Source: Cudoniella acicularis | Taxonomy: Eukaryota; Ascomycota; Leotiomycetes; Helotiales; Helotiaceae | Direction of reading: 5' to 3' | Assembly (NCBI GenBank): GCA_013054445.1 | Contig: JAAMPI010000269.1 | Location: 1-46,494, forward strand | DNA length: 46,494 bases | In this document: positions 1 to 10,740 of the stretch, piece after piece | Layout of the letters: each line of letters opens with the position of its first letter | How positions within the stretch are numbered: position 1 is the stretch's first letter | Program-made: the position numbers and the translations under genes | Notes under the pieces: generated by a model | What the model was told of the DNA's origin: nothing | Databases searched by the model: none | The model's input: only the letters and a program-made list of their open reading frames with translations

Positions 1-3000
1 GGTAACAGGCAACCGTTGATCATTAATGCTAGTCATGAACGTGTCAGACTAGGACAGGGAGAGGGGCGAATGCCCGGTAGTCTCGCGACTTGCCCATCAG
101 ACGAACCCGCAGTCGAAATTTTCGCACGTCATCTGTCGCTCTGTCCTCGGCTCGCAGTCAACAGATTTCAACCGGTGAAAGGACGAGGGAGCGGCACGAC
201 GACTGAGCAAATCCACATTGCGTGCAGTGTCACCCAGAGACTTCTGCTTTCGGGCCATTTCTATGCTGTGTTTCCTTGATTTTCTCCCGATTTAATCATG
301 ATGGTGGCGCAAGCTGCAGCGGGGACACGGGAAGTTGGTTTTTGACCATCTGCAAAATGTCCGATTTCGCTTCCCACCACTCAGAGCCAATTTATAGAAC
401 GGGATGGTATACCTTCTAGTTACACATACCAAATTAAATGCATAACCAATATGCAAGGTGCCATCCTGGTCTAGAGTAAAGCATGGTTTTAATTCGCCCA
501 TTGCACCCCCTAATATCCCGTTGTCAGGTTGACGGACCCAACCCAAAATATAAGCACTATAAATTGATCAAGATCAGTTGATAGGCCTGCAGCAGGCGGC
601 CTTTTCCGGCGACATTCCAATGCCCATCACACTATACGAAGTCACCCTGCAATAGAACGTTGGAGGCGCTTCCCGCCCCAGGCGGAAAACAGGCGTCTAC
701 TGCGTCGGCGTCGGCAGCCTGTAGCCTGTGAATGGATTCGTAAGCGTCTTCCGGAAGCGAGTAACTCCGTTTCACATCACTGGGGTGTGGGAACATGTGG
801 ATTCGGGAACCCCGTGTCTTAAAGTCGCGTTTGTTAATGTATAAATAGTTTTTCCTCAGAGTTTTCGGTGTTTAGCATATACTTTCTTCACCGGTTTTTT
901 AAAAGGTAATCTCCCTAGGTAACAGAAAAAGTTTAGACTCTTCCAGACAGAAAACTGCAGACCGTGCAATCTTCTGCTTCACGCGTATCCTAAAACATTT
1001 TATCGAGGCAGCAAACACCTTCGCTATAGCGGAAGGAACCATCAATACTGCTTGCTCTAATTTTCGTGTTTTCTGGGTCATACAAGTCACACTATAGCCA
1101 GAATCGGCCGAATGCCACAGTATATACCTTGAACCCGTGGAAAACGCCCATCGTAAAGTGCCTTGGACGGAATTTACCACAAAGACCGCAGATGACGAAT
1201 CGAGAACTGTACAACTCATCTAATGCCGAATCGGGCCTCGCAAGGATCCGAAAGCTGCAATCTTTAGCGCCAATCGTCTGTATACGCCATGGCGAGCCTA
1301 CGATTGGATGAGCCTGGGGCTCTGCAAACGCAACTCAACACGTGCATTGCAGAATACGAGTTGTATGTGGTAATTATATACAGGGCACTGCGGTAAATGC
1401 TACCGAAATCCCCGGGCCGTGTGAGGAAGCAGCCCTCCGACGACTTGCGTGATGTCGTCGGAGCTTCTCACCCAACGACTTGCGAGTTCATGCAGCACTT
1501 GAAGTGCCCTCTTCCCCTAATTTTCTACACGTGGGTGATCCTGCGTGCCTATGGCAATTTTAATCTATCATAGACTAGTTTATTTAACGAAGATTAGCTT
1601 TTCTGGATATTTCGCGGGGCGACAGCTCAGCGCGTTGGGGAGCACAAGGTTGTGGATTCAGTACCTACTATAGGAATCCGTTATAGTTGGATCTGTCACT
1701 CCCCATCCCTTGATAGAGAGGCCTTCCACTCGGTCGACTTCGAGTAAGGATGGCCACTGAGAGACTTATGATACAAGGCCGTTAACTTTACGGGAATCTC
1801 CATTAGTGACCCTAAGAGACTACACCACACTGCATGATCAACGATGCACGGAGACCCCAGTCTTCAGTCAAACCCTTTCATCATATTTCATCTTTGATAA
1901 GACAGACAATATCGTCATTCAAGATCGACATGGCGTGCAGGGCTTCAGCTGTGGGTTTTTGACTTCCTTGTTCAGGAATGGGCACTCTGCCTACCCCTAA
2001 ACATGCTGCATGAAAAGTCATCCCGTCTGCCAACTTACTCCACACCTGATTCCCTATTGCCATTATGGTCATCCTATCGCCCCACAACCTTTAAAGGCCG
2101 TTTCATAGATGCACTATTCATCAACTCGCCTATCAATACCCCTCCCATCAAAGAGAACTAGGTAGGAGGCCCTTTTCTCACTCGTTCGAGCATGGCGCTA
2201 CTATAAAGATCATCAATGCCGGCTGCAACTTCCAGGGTTGCTGGAAAGAAAGGTTTTCTCTCTTTCCTCCTTTCTTCCTTGTTCTGTGCCGTGCACTTCT
2301 TCTTGGCCCCCAAGCATCCAGCACTGCCGGCACCTTGAAAATCTCATGAACGAGACTTAAGGGAATCAGGATATTCTACTGATCCTGGTACTCCTTGCCA
2401 CTACTTCCGGTTTTACATATTTGTCATATTTTTGACATTTGAAGGATACCTAGTAGCCTTGATCCCTTCTTCCGGCTTTGGAGATCCACCTTCATGTTGA
2501 AAGGTCTGTCTGCCACCTGCCACATCGGCACTGTGATCATCCTTAAGCGGAGAACTCCTTCTCAACACCTCGTGGTCTCCTGTTTTGGTGTGGTCAATGG
2601 CGATCGGTGTGCCGTTTTTTGCGTGAACACCTGCGATGTCGGATAGCATGAATAGATCCGGACGACCGAGTCTCAGGCCCTGAAGTCCAAGAAACAGATA
2701 GCTTCAAGCGTTATACTAACCATTGGTTTGCCTCGCACATCCCCCTCTTTCCTCTTTCAAATTCCAAATCCTAGCTAACGTAACGGGAAGAAAAACAATA
2801 GGTCAACTCTCAACAACCTACCCTCTAGCTCACATTTCCCCAGCCGCTTCGAACTCCTTCTGCTGCGAGCTACATCGGAACCTTTCCTCCTGCTTCCCGA
2901 AACATAAACATGCCTCGTCGATAGCGGCTCCACGTTACTCGACTTCACGAAGATCGCTCCATCCACCTGGGGTTTCAGACCTGCATAGGACAATGTGATA

Positions 3001-3060
3001 GGTTCTCTACCTGAGCTGTATAGACCCAGTGTTTTATCCGCCCTTCCTCGCCTAGGCTAG
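1..3060. other. Gene-poor region, no supported gene
   Basis: Short open frames on both strands, none longer than about 106 codons, overlap each other and show no recognisable domain, intron pattern or signal peptide. I see no protein-coding gene. It holds a small perfect hairpin (1435-1463) and a weak tRNA-like stretch near 1617-1672. Base composition is mixed, unlike the AT-rich block that follows. Confidence 0.6.
1435..1463. repeat. Short perfect inverted repeat (hairpin)
   Basis: CTCCGACGAC at 1435-1444 is repeated in reverse complement as GTCGTCGGAG at 1454-1463, with a 9-nt loop. The stem is GC-rich and perfect. No function can be assigned. Confidence 0.6.
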
Positions 3061-3150
3061 GGGGCTAGGGGAGACAAGAGAATGTCTTTTTTTTAAGAAG
3101 AGATAGAATTAGGCTAAATAATTAGAGCTTTTAATTGTTAGAAAGGTATA

Positions 3151-3179
3151 GCCGTAGTACGCGGTATATAGTATATAGA
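3151..3179 (+). repeat. Dispersed repeat copy A (29 bp)
   Basis: These 29 bases, beginning GCCGTAGTACGCGG, recur exactly in reverse complement at 26360-26388. Similarity continues beyond one end with a 2-bp gap (GGTATA versus GGTATATA). Both copies lie in AT-rich DNA, so this is probably a fragment of a dispersed transposable element. Confidence 0.7.
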
Positions 3180-3254
3180 TATAACGTTCTGTCTTGGTCG
3201 TTAGCTTAACTGGTAGCTAAGGAGTAAGTCGGATTAGTAGTATATAGGCTGCTT

Positions 3255-3294
3255 GATAGGTACCCGTGGGTATACCTATATACGGGTACCTATC
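3255..3294. repeat. Inverted repeat with 13-bp arms
   Basis: GATAGGTACCCGT (3255-3267) pairs perfectly with ACGGGTACCTATC (3282-3294) around a 14-nt loop. Similar GGGTACCC-rich sequence recurs at about 4141-4160, on the other side of the tandem arrays. Probably part of a transposon terminal structure, but no boundary is visible. Confidence 0.6.
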
Positions 3295-3430
3295 TACAAA
3301 TAGACCCGCGAGTAGGTAGACATACTCGTAGGTTGCCAAGAACCTATATAAAAATAAAGATATACTTTTATTTAACCTTTTAATTATTCTCTTAATTATT
3401 TCTCTTAATTATCTTTTTTATACTCTGGTA

Positions 3431-3625
3431 GTATATCTTCTTAGCATGAACCTTTCTAGTATATACCTTCTTAACACGTACCTTCCTAGCACGTACCTTC
3501 CTAGCGCGTACCCTCCTAGCACATACCCTTCTAGTATATACCCTCCTAGTGCGTACCTTCCTAGCGCGTACCCTCCTAGCGCGTACCCTTCTAGCGTATA
3601 CCCTCCTTATATACGCCCTCCTCCT
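3431..3625 (+). repeat. 15-bp minisatellite, about 13 units
   Basis: Thirteen consecutive 15-bp units of the type GCGTACCCTCCTAGC run from 3431 to about 3625. Most differences between units are C/T or A/G transitions. Because 15 is a multiple of three, the array reads on the plus strand as an open frame of a (x-Tyr-x-Pro-Ser)n pentapeptide, but there is no flanking domain, signal peptide or intron, so I treat it as a repeat rather than a gene. Confidence 0.8.
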
Positions 3626-3840
3626 TTACACGTACTCTTTCTTTTAAGTCCTCTCTTTACTCGTACTAAATAAGTTATTAATTTTAAAAAGTTAGTCTCC
3701 TAAGCTCTTCTAAGAAGAAGAAGGTAAAGTTAAAGCTATAAGTACTATATTAAACCTTAACTACTTCTAGATTCTCTCTTAATAATCTATAGCTAACAAG
3801 TATAGACAAAGAGAGAGCGAGAGAGGGGGACTTAAAAGAA

Positions 3841-4095
3841 AGCGTATATAAAGAAAGAGAGCGTATATAAGAAGAGCGTATATAAGAAAGGAGAGTATAT
3901 ATAAGGAGAGCGTATATAAGGAGAGCGTGTATAAGGAGAGTATATATAAGAAGAGCGTATATAAGAAAGAAGAGCGTATATAAGAAAGAAGAGCGTATAT
4001 AAGAAGAGCGTATATAAGAAAGAAGAGCGTATATAAGAAAGAAGAGCGTATATAAGAAAGAAGAGCGTGTGCTAGGAGAATATATATAAGGAAGA
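3841..4095. repeat. Tandem array of 15/19-bp purine-rich units
   Basis: About fifteen units of AGCGTATATAAGAAG (15 bp), many with an extra AAAG-type insertion giving 19 bp, run in tandem. Near 4071 one unit reads AGCGTGTGCTAGGAG, resembling the reverse complement of the upstream 15-bp minisatellite. The two arrays may therefore be arms of one diverged inverted structure. The array ends about 130 bp before the multicopper oxidase stop codon. Confidence 0.75.
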
Positions 4096-4225
4096 ATAAT
4101 TTATATAAATTTATGTAATATTTATGTAATATTTATGTATACGGGTACCCGCGGGTACCCATATAGGAGTAAGAGAAACTATACCCACCCGTGGTGGGTA
4201 GCCCGCAGGTAATGGGTACTACCCA

Positions 4226-6427
4226 CTACCCATCACGCAGCCTAGGGTTGGCATCACAAAGCGCCTTTTCGGTCGAATCAACAACAGTGTGCCCCTCATC
4301 CCCACCAACAAGAAAAGCCATCGCCATCCCACTAGCCTGATGGAACAAAACATGACAATGGAACATCCAGATCCCAGGATTATCCGGGCGGAAACGCAGA
4401 ATAACATATCCGTGCCGGGGACACTCACGGTATCCTTTTTAACGGGGTTCTGGAGGTTCAGTGTGGGCTTGACGGCGGAGGATCCGGATTTCGCGTAGGG
4501 GGAGTAACTCCCCATCCGTGGTCGGCGCGGTGAGAGGCAAGGAGGTAGAAGTCGTGGCCGTGGAGGTGGAAGGGATGGGCGCCGTCATCGAGGTTGTTGA
4601 TTACGATGTCAACCCAGTAGTCAGATTCTGGGTTTGTAGGAAGCCAGGGAACAAGTTGATTTTCATCCCATTGGCTTCTCGGAAGTGATATAAGGGGGAA
4701 ACGAGGCGTGCTTTGTGGTGTCCATGAAGTACGGTTGATGAATCCCATTGGATGATTCGAGTTTATGGAGAGTTTCTGCGTCTTGGTATACAGCAAGATT
4801 GTCTGATTCGCTTCCTCTAGGAATGGATACTTGTTCGTACTCATTTGAGCCGCTACTGCATTGGAGAGGTCGGCATATGATGTTCGATCAACCTCGGATG
4901 TATCGTTGCCACCCCATTCAACCCCCGCAGCGAAAATTGGAAATGATTGATTGGGTCGTAATGCCGAATTTGGATATTTGAAGTTCCTGAACCAATCATT
5001 AGCTACGTCATAAAGAAAAGGATCCTAGGCTTACTCTTGATCCAAGTTGATAGTCAATGATGAAGAGAGGTCAGTGGATTTTTCTGTCCTCAATAGCAAG
5101 TCTAACCTTTCTCCTGGATAAATTATGCCGACCGATTTGGTAGGTAAGCCGTCAATTGGAAAACCCCCATCTAGCGCCAAGGGTCTGAGTGTCCCTGAAG
5201 AAAGACCAAGAGAGAATCCGGCCAGAGAGCTGCTCATGATTAGTGAGTGGTAGGTATTACTGAAAGCATAGAGACATACCCTACGTTTACAATTCGAAGT
5301 CTCGTCGGTGGTACCTGCGAGGATGCTGGGAAAATTCCTAGCGTATCCTGGGCCAGAATATCAATACACTCGACTGGCCTCGCAGGTACTGCCATCGAAC
5401 ACAGGAAGCGACCCTTCCCATTAATTAGAAGCGAGTCAGGAACAGGCTACGAAGGTCAATATGTGTACCCATGTGAAGAAGTTGTTGGTATGAAGAGGGA
5501 ATTTACCTCGTTTCCAAATCCGCGGACGCTCATATACCAGGACAGAACATCGCCGGCACTTTGATGGTACCAATCTCCGATCAACAGCAAAATATCTTTC
5601 TCATACTCATGTCCTCTCACATTCGATTTGGGGTACTTCGGCTTGTGGACGACCAACCCTCCGTACAGGCCATCACCTCGTTGGACTTGCGAGTGCGAAT
5701 GCCACCAGAAAGTGCCTGACTGATGATTATCCACTTCGAAATCGTAAGTGAATGATTCGCCTTGCGGAATAGGACATTGCGTAAATCCCACCGCACCATC
5801 CATATTATTGAAATTGCGCATATACAAGCCATGCCAATGGAGCGATATCCCCTCTTTGGAGGGGAGGGCGTTGGTCACGTGGACACGAAGTCGGTCGCCT
5901 GAACGACACTCGATGGTTGGGCCGGGAAATGCGCCATTGACTAGATATACTTGTTTCTTGACGCCATCTGGATAGCGATAACCTGAAGTGATCGTCCAAT
6001 TGTAGGTTATTGTTTTCGGAGTTCGAAACACGTGATCGAATGGGTGTAATTCGATTCCGAGCATCGACGGCTCTGCTCCTGGCACCTCGCTCGCCCATGA
6101 TATGGCTGAGCTCCTGCTTGGCACCCGGATAAGCTTTGAGAATGAGGATATACTGCAGACCGTGACTAGGAAGATGGCAAAGGCGATACCAATACTCCGA
6201 AGGTTCCTGCTTCCATCGCTATAGCTAGCACGGCGCTCCTCGTTGCCGGTGGCGGCGTGGGCACCATTTTTATACTCAGAAAAGCCGCTGCTGTCCGCAA
6301 GAAGTTCTGTGGAAGGCCGGAATTCTACTGCTCGAGGGGAAGATGTTGATGCGTCGTCGAGGCTTCGTCGCGCCTTCGGTTGCGTGTCCATGCTCGCTGC
6401 CGTCGCGTCCGTGTTTCCGTCCTTCAT
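4226..6427 (-). CDS. Membrane-anchored multicopper oxidase (laccase-like), two frameshifts
   Basis: Predicted copper enzyme oxidising phenolics or metals while reducing O2 to water. Exons 6427-5507, 5446-5280, 5232-5035 and 4986-4226 join in frame through GT-AG introns (GTAAAT, GTATGT, GTAAGC donors), about 682 residues. The N-terminus is a Ser-rich cytosolic-type tail, then one hydrophobic segment near residues 79-95 (type II anchor), then cupredoxin domains. Copper motifs seen: HWHGLY, FWWHSH, HPFHLHGH and, in a shifted frame, HCHVLFHQASGM with a Met axial position. Two 1-base losses break exon 4: after Gly-Trp-Gly near 4505 and at a C-run near 4417-4420. Restoring one base at each keeps all copper ligands. 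This could be assembly error or early pseudogenisation; the substrate is unknown. Divergent from the phospholipase gene. Confidence 0.85.
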
Positions 6428-7258
6428 CGCGTTGCTTGCTCCATCGTCAATTCTTCATCTCATTCCGTCGTGCATCAACCCGCGCATTCCGTTGAATCCC
6501 AGGTTTGCACGCCTTCGAAGGAACTCGAGTATGAAGACGCCTCGGCGCAGCGTTCAGAGATATGCACCGGGAGACGGTCCTCGCTGCAGAACGTGGCCCT
6601 TATCGAAGCCCAGAATGACATTTGTATTGTACCAAAGTTCACGTCCGCGGCGGCATGTCTGCAAGGAGTGGCGATTCTCCTCTAACGAGAACAGGCAGGA
6701 GAAGGGCGGTTCCACCAACGGCGGCGGTACAATAGTTGCTTACTTCCAGGTTACTCTGCCGTGCATCATTGCTGCATCTCTGGTGTTCCTGGATTGCACG
6801 AGGAATCATGCCGCGTCGTGATTGGACAATGCTGGATGTTCAGGGACGAACGCTCTCCCCTGTGCCCCTTTCCGACTTTCCGAGAATTTATATCTTCCAG
6901 CACATTCTCGAGCTGATGATCGTCCCTCCCACCGGTGGTTGAACAACGGACAACGTGCTCTCGGCCCCGCCCGCGATGCAAGCAAGCTGCGCAAGCTCCT
7001 GCTGGTAACAACCGGGTCACCCACTCCTCTCCTCCGTGAGAGGTGCAGTCACATCTGTCAGTCGTTCATGATCAACCGTGCAATGCAAGCGGTGGACCCG
7101 GTAAGCAGGATACACCGTACCTAGGTCCTTGCCCCGCCTCAAGGTAACATGAACCTACCCAGCTTGCAATTTTTTTTTGGAAAAAATATATATGCATACG
7201 CCCATGTCTTCCTTGCTCTCACGAGAGTATCGCAAGTTCACTGACTAGTTCCTTTGCA
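6428..7258. promoter_or_regulatory. Divergent intergenic region, oxidase / phospholipase
   Basis: 830 bp between two outward-facing genes, so it must hold both promoters. A TATATAT element lies at 7187-7193, about 65 bp upstream of the phospholipase ATG, after a T-run and an A-run. Overlapping open frames on both strands have no recognisable domains and are not called. Confidence 0.5.
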
Positions 7259-9367
7259 ATGGCAGTTTCTATCAAGCTTCTCTCTGCCTTCGCAGCAATG
7301 TTTCCCCTACTTCCAACAACAATGGCGGGGTCAATAGCAGATATTGAACATGTCGTGCTATTCATGCAAGGTGACACTGACATTTCTTTCGTCACCACAA
7401 TTCCCCTACATGATCCCGACCCCCTCCTCGATCACTCTACTAATACTATTTTAGAAAATCGTGCTTTCGACCACTATTTCGGGACTCTGGCGGGCGTTCG
7501 GGGGTTTTCGGACCCCAACGTTCAGGTCAATAGCGGCAAACCCGTCTGGCAGCAAAACGTTAATTCTGCATTAACTACTAATGCTTCCTACCTCCTTCCC
7601 TGGTATCTCAATTATCCGGGAGGCAGCTTTCTGGAGGCCACTCAGTGCATGGTTGCTGGGGACAATGGCTGGCAAGACAATCATGCCGCTCTGAATGGAG
7701 GACTAAATAATCAATGGGCTACGAACAATACACCCTGGAGTTGGGGCCACTACCAGAGGAGCGACATTCCCGTGCAATATTCAATTGCGGATGGTTGGGT
7801 TATTGGGGACATGTATCAGGTCAGTCATAATGATGCTTACAAACACGTTTTGATATTCAATATAACCTGTCTCGAACCGTCCTGCTCGATGACTTACACT
7901 TCAAATAGGAATCAGTTATTGCATCAACGAATCCCAATCGTGTGACGTGGACTTCCGGATCAATAAACGTTCCAGGATCCCCGCAAACCAAAGACGAAGG
8001 TGGTTATCCATACATTGATAACAATGAGACACCCGGATGCGAGGCTGGCGGTTTTAACTGCTACCCGGTGTCTTGGAAGACTGCACCGGAATTCTATGAA
8101 GAAGCTGGCGTTTCATGGTCCATCTATCAAGATGCTGATAACTTTGATGACAATCCTCTTGCGTGGTTTGCTCAATTCCAAGAAGCATTAGATGGGTCTG
8201 CTCTAAGCAACAAAGGCATGGTTGGAAAGACTCTCAACGACTTCTACGCTCAAGCAGCAAATGGGACTCTTCCAGCTATATCCTATATCATTGGCCCGTC
8301 GGAATTATCAGAACATCCGCCGTATTCTCCCCGAGATGGTGCATGGCTGCAGAAGAAAGTGGTAGATGCGGTGACCAAAGGAGCCGCATATTCGAAAACT
8401 GCACTCATTGTTTCGTACGACGAAACAGGAGGATGGGGAGACCATGGCAAGAGCAGCCCGGTCACAGTTCTGAGTACACCATGACTAATAGGTACCCAAA
8501 CTAGTTACGCCGTATCACTCTCCTTCCGGAACAGATGGTGAATGGTTACAGGATCCATACGGCAAGGTCGGGTACACTTACAGCGGGCCCGGATTTCGTG
8601 TACCATTCTATATCATCAGTCCGTGGACTCGTGGTGGATCCGTTTTCACCGAGCATGCCGACCATAACTCTCAAATCCTTTTCATTGAGGAGTGGCTTGC
8701 TGCCAAAGGGAAAGATGTCAAAACCAACCAAATGGTCCCCTGGAGGCGGAAACACATGTCATCGCTCGTCAATGCTTTTGATTTTGCCAACCCGGATTAT
8801 ACGCTGCCGAATATTCCTGACGCACCTGCCCCCCACACTACTGCCGACGGTGTGTACGATGGCGCCGCTCACTGTGCGAGTCTCTACAGCGTAACACAAC
8901 CGCCGGTACCATACACTTCGCAGATCGACCCTACGAAAGTTAATACGCTTTCGGAACAAGGATTCAAGGAAGTGCGGGGTTCCCTGACCGAGGGGCGATA
9001 TCTCGTTTTCGAGCTCGGGGGCTACGCCCTTACAAACGGCGGGACAAACACAACCGATTTCAGCGCATCGAAAGCCACGTCCAAGCACGAGAATATTTCT
9101 CAGCGATGGGTCGTCCAGGTTCTCGCGGCTGGCGGGGATACGTTCACCATCAGCAGCGCGCGGGATGGGAGATATATCGGAAGTCATACGGGACTGATCA
9201 ATAGCTCCAGTGGGGCCGAGACTTATACTGTTTCTTTTGCTGCGGGGAAAGGCTACGCGCTCCAGAAGGAGAACGGGAAATACCTTACAATTGATGGCAA
9301 CGGCGCTGTCCAGATTACTGATACAGTGACGTATTTCAAGACGTATAGTGTCACATATTCTAGCTAG
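7259..9367 (+). CDS. Secreted phosphoesterase-family phospholipase C (non-haemolytic type)
   Basis: Predicted to hydrolyse phosphodiester head groups of phospholipids outside the cell. Exons 7259-7370, 7455-7819, 7909-8446 and 8505-9367 total 1878 bp, 625 residues. The N-terminus is a signal peptide ending near TTMAGS. The phosphoesterase domain starts at IEHVVLFMQ; intron 1 splits the ENRAFDHYFG metal-site motif, and SYDETGGWGDH supplies later ligands. A C-terminal beta-rich domain (from about residue 490) has repeated RYLVFELGG / GRYIGSH / GKYLTIDG elements and may bind ligand. Intron 3 (8447-8504) has a GC donor (GCAAGA) with an AG acceptor; no GT alternative keeps the frame. Family assignment is firm; substrate preference is not visible. 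Confidence 0.9.
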
Positions 9368-9645
9368 TGCTGGAACTTCAGACTAGATACCCTCGAACAT
9401 AGGAGATATAATTTGATATTGAAAAGCGGAGGGGCTAACCGCGCATCTCCTGCTCTGCTATTCCACTGCGGTTTCATTTCGTTATATACCCCCTCTACAT
9501 CCACTGCTTCGTCGACTCCCCAACAGAAGGCTCCACCAAGTAAGGGCGGGAATAGAGTCCGCAATCCGCTACCGCGCAGAAAATCTTTGAAGAAAAATTA
9601 AACTGCTCGAGTTCGTGGTTCAAGCCGGCTGGGAATCGAAGTCGT

Positions 9646-10114
9646 CTAGATAGAAGGGCATCCAATAGCCTGTCGAAAAGCCTGCTGGGTATCTGCAATA
9701 GTCCAATGTGCGGGTGGCGTATCACCAAGGGCAGGCATAAAGTTGCGAAAGTTGCTAACGCCTATATCATAGAAATATATTAATTTCCGTGTATGCAAAG
9801 AGGGATAAGAGACAAATGAACATACTAATTTCGTTCCGGATCGCGCTCAAATTGGGCGGGAAATCCGGGATTGCTTCGTTCGTTGTAACATTGTGCAGCT
9901 GCCGTAATGGTGTGTTGGGCTGTCTGACTAGTCGATTGGCTAGCAGGCAACTCATATTGTAATGTATTGCTTGCATCCGTAAATCTGTTGCCTGCATCCG
10001 CGAATCTATTGCCTGGAGCACCGCTAAAATCTCTTGTGTTTGAATACCAGGTGCTCGGGGCAGCCGACCGATTTCGATGACGATGTGACTACTCGGGTTC
10101 CCGCTTAAATACAC
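9646..10114 (-). pseudogene. 5'-truncated small coiled-coil protein
   Basis: Two exons, 10114-9826 and 9761-9646, join through a GTATGT...TAG intron with Ser split across the junction, giving about 134 codons to a TAG stop. The readable part has a repeated heptad-like stretch (IDSRMQATDLRMQAIHYNM) followed by RPNTPLRQL-type and AIPDFPPNLSAI motifs, seen in a common small protein family of unknown function in filamentous ascomycetes. No in-frame ATG exists: the frame opens at GTG 10114 directly after an in-frame TAG and abuts an AT-rich, N-containing block. The 5' end is therefore probably lost to an insertion or decay. An upstream exon beyond the AT block is an alternative. Confidence 0.5.
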
Positions 10115-10740
10115 GGCCTACTTAAATACACAGTTAAATCGTATATAAAATCACGAAAACTTATAACTTTTAAACTTTAATAACTTTTTAATTAATTAAG
10201 ATATAAACTTAATTTTCAAAGTAATAAATAAGAAAATAACTAATATTTAATATTTTAGCTTAAAAAATTATATATTTTATAATATATAAAAAGCTTATTT
10301 TTAAATATTTTATTATAAAATTTATAAAAAGTTTNNNAATTNTTNTGTGAGGAGGCGTTGGTAGGCAAAGAAGTCACGTGTANGANNAAAANGATTNAGT
10401 TACAGAACTAATCTCTNGCCCNGNGNGGTCNAGAGAAGCCCCCTTTTTATTAGCTATCTNCTACCGATAGGGGTCCGATGCNAANNCCNAATGATNATAG
10501 AAATCAATNGNATTATCTGANATCCNGTGCCACGTATCAAGTNCCCAGAACTATGATCCTGGATGTCGGAGGTTTGCTAGCGACATCATTCCGGGGATCC
10601 GACGGCCACTCAAGCCACGTGATAGGCGCCACCTAACAGGTAAGCGAACCACATCACAGGTTCATTTTCATTTCTCTGGTCTCCCTTAGTGCATAGTATC
10701 TCTTGAATCATCACCCTTTTTGGGGGGGGGGGGCACGGAC
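10115..10740. other. AT-rich block and ambiguous assembly segment
   Basis: 10115-10334 is almost pure A/T with poly-T and poly-A words, typical of RIP-decayed repeat DNA. 10335-10543 contains many scattered Ns, so the consensus is uncertain. A 12-base G run lies at about 10722-10733. No intact gene is seen. On the minus strand 10610-10740 may be the decayed C-terminus of the neighbouring oxygenase-like gene. Confidence 0.6.

Noticed and set aside
3446..3673. 75-codon open frame as a proline/tyrosine-rich gene
   Set aside because: It is generated by the 15-bp repeat itself; no signal peptide, flanking domain or promoter supports it.
3431..4095. Possible CRISPR-like array
   Set aside because: Units are contiguous without unique spacers, and the surrounding genes are eukaryotic with introns. 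These are minisatellites.
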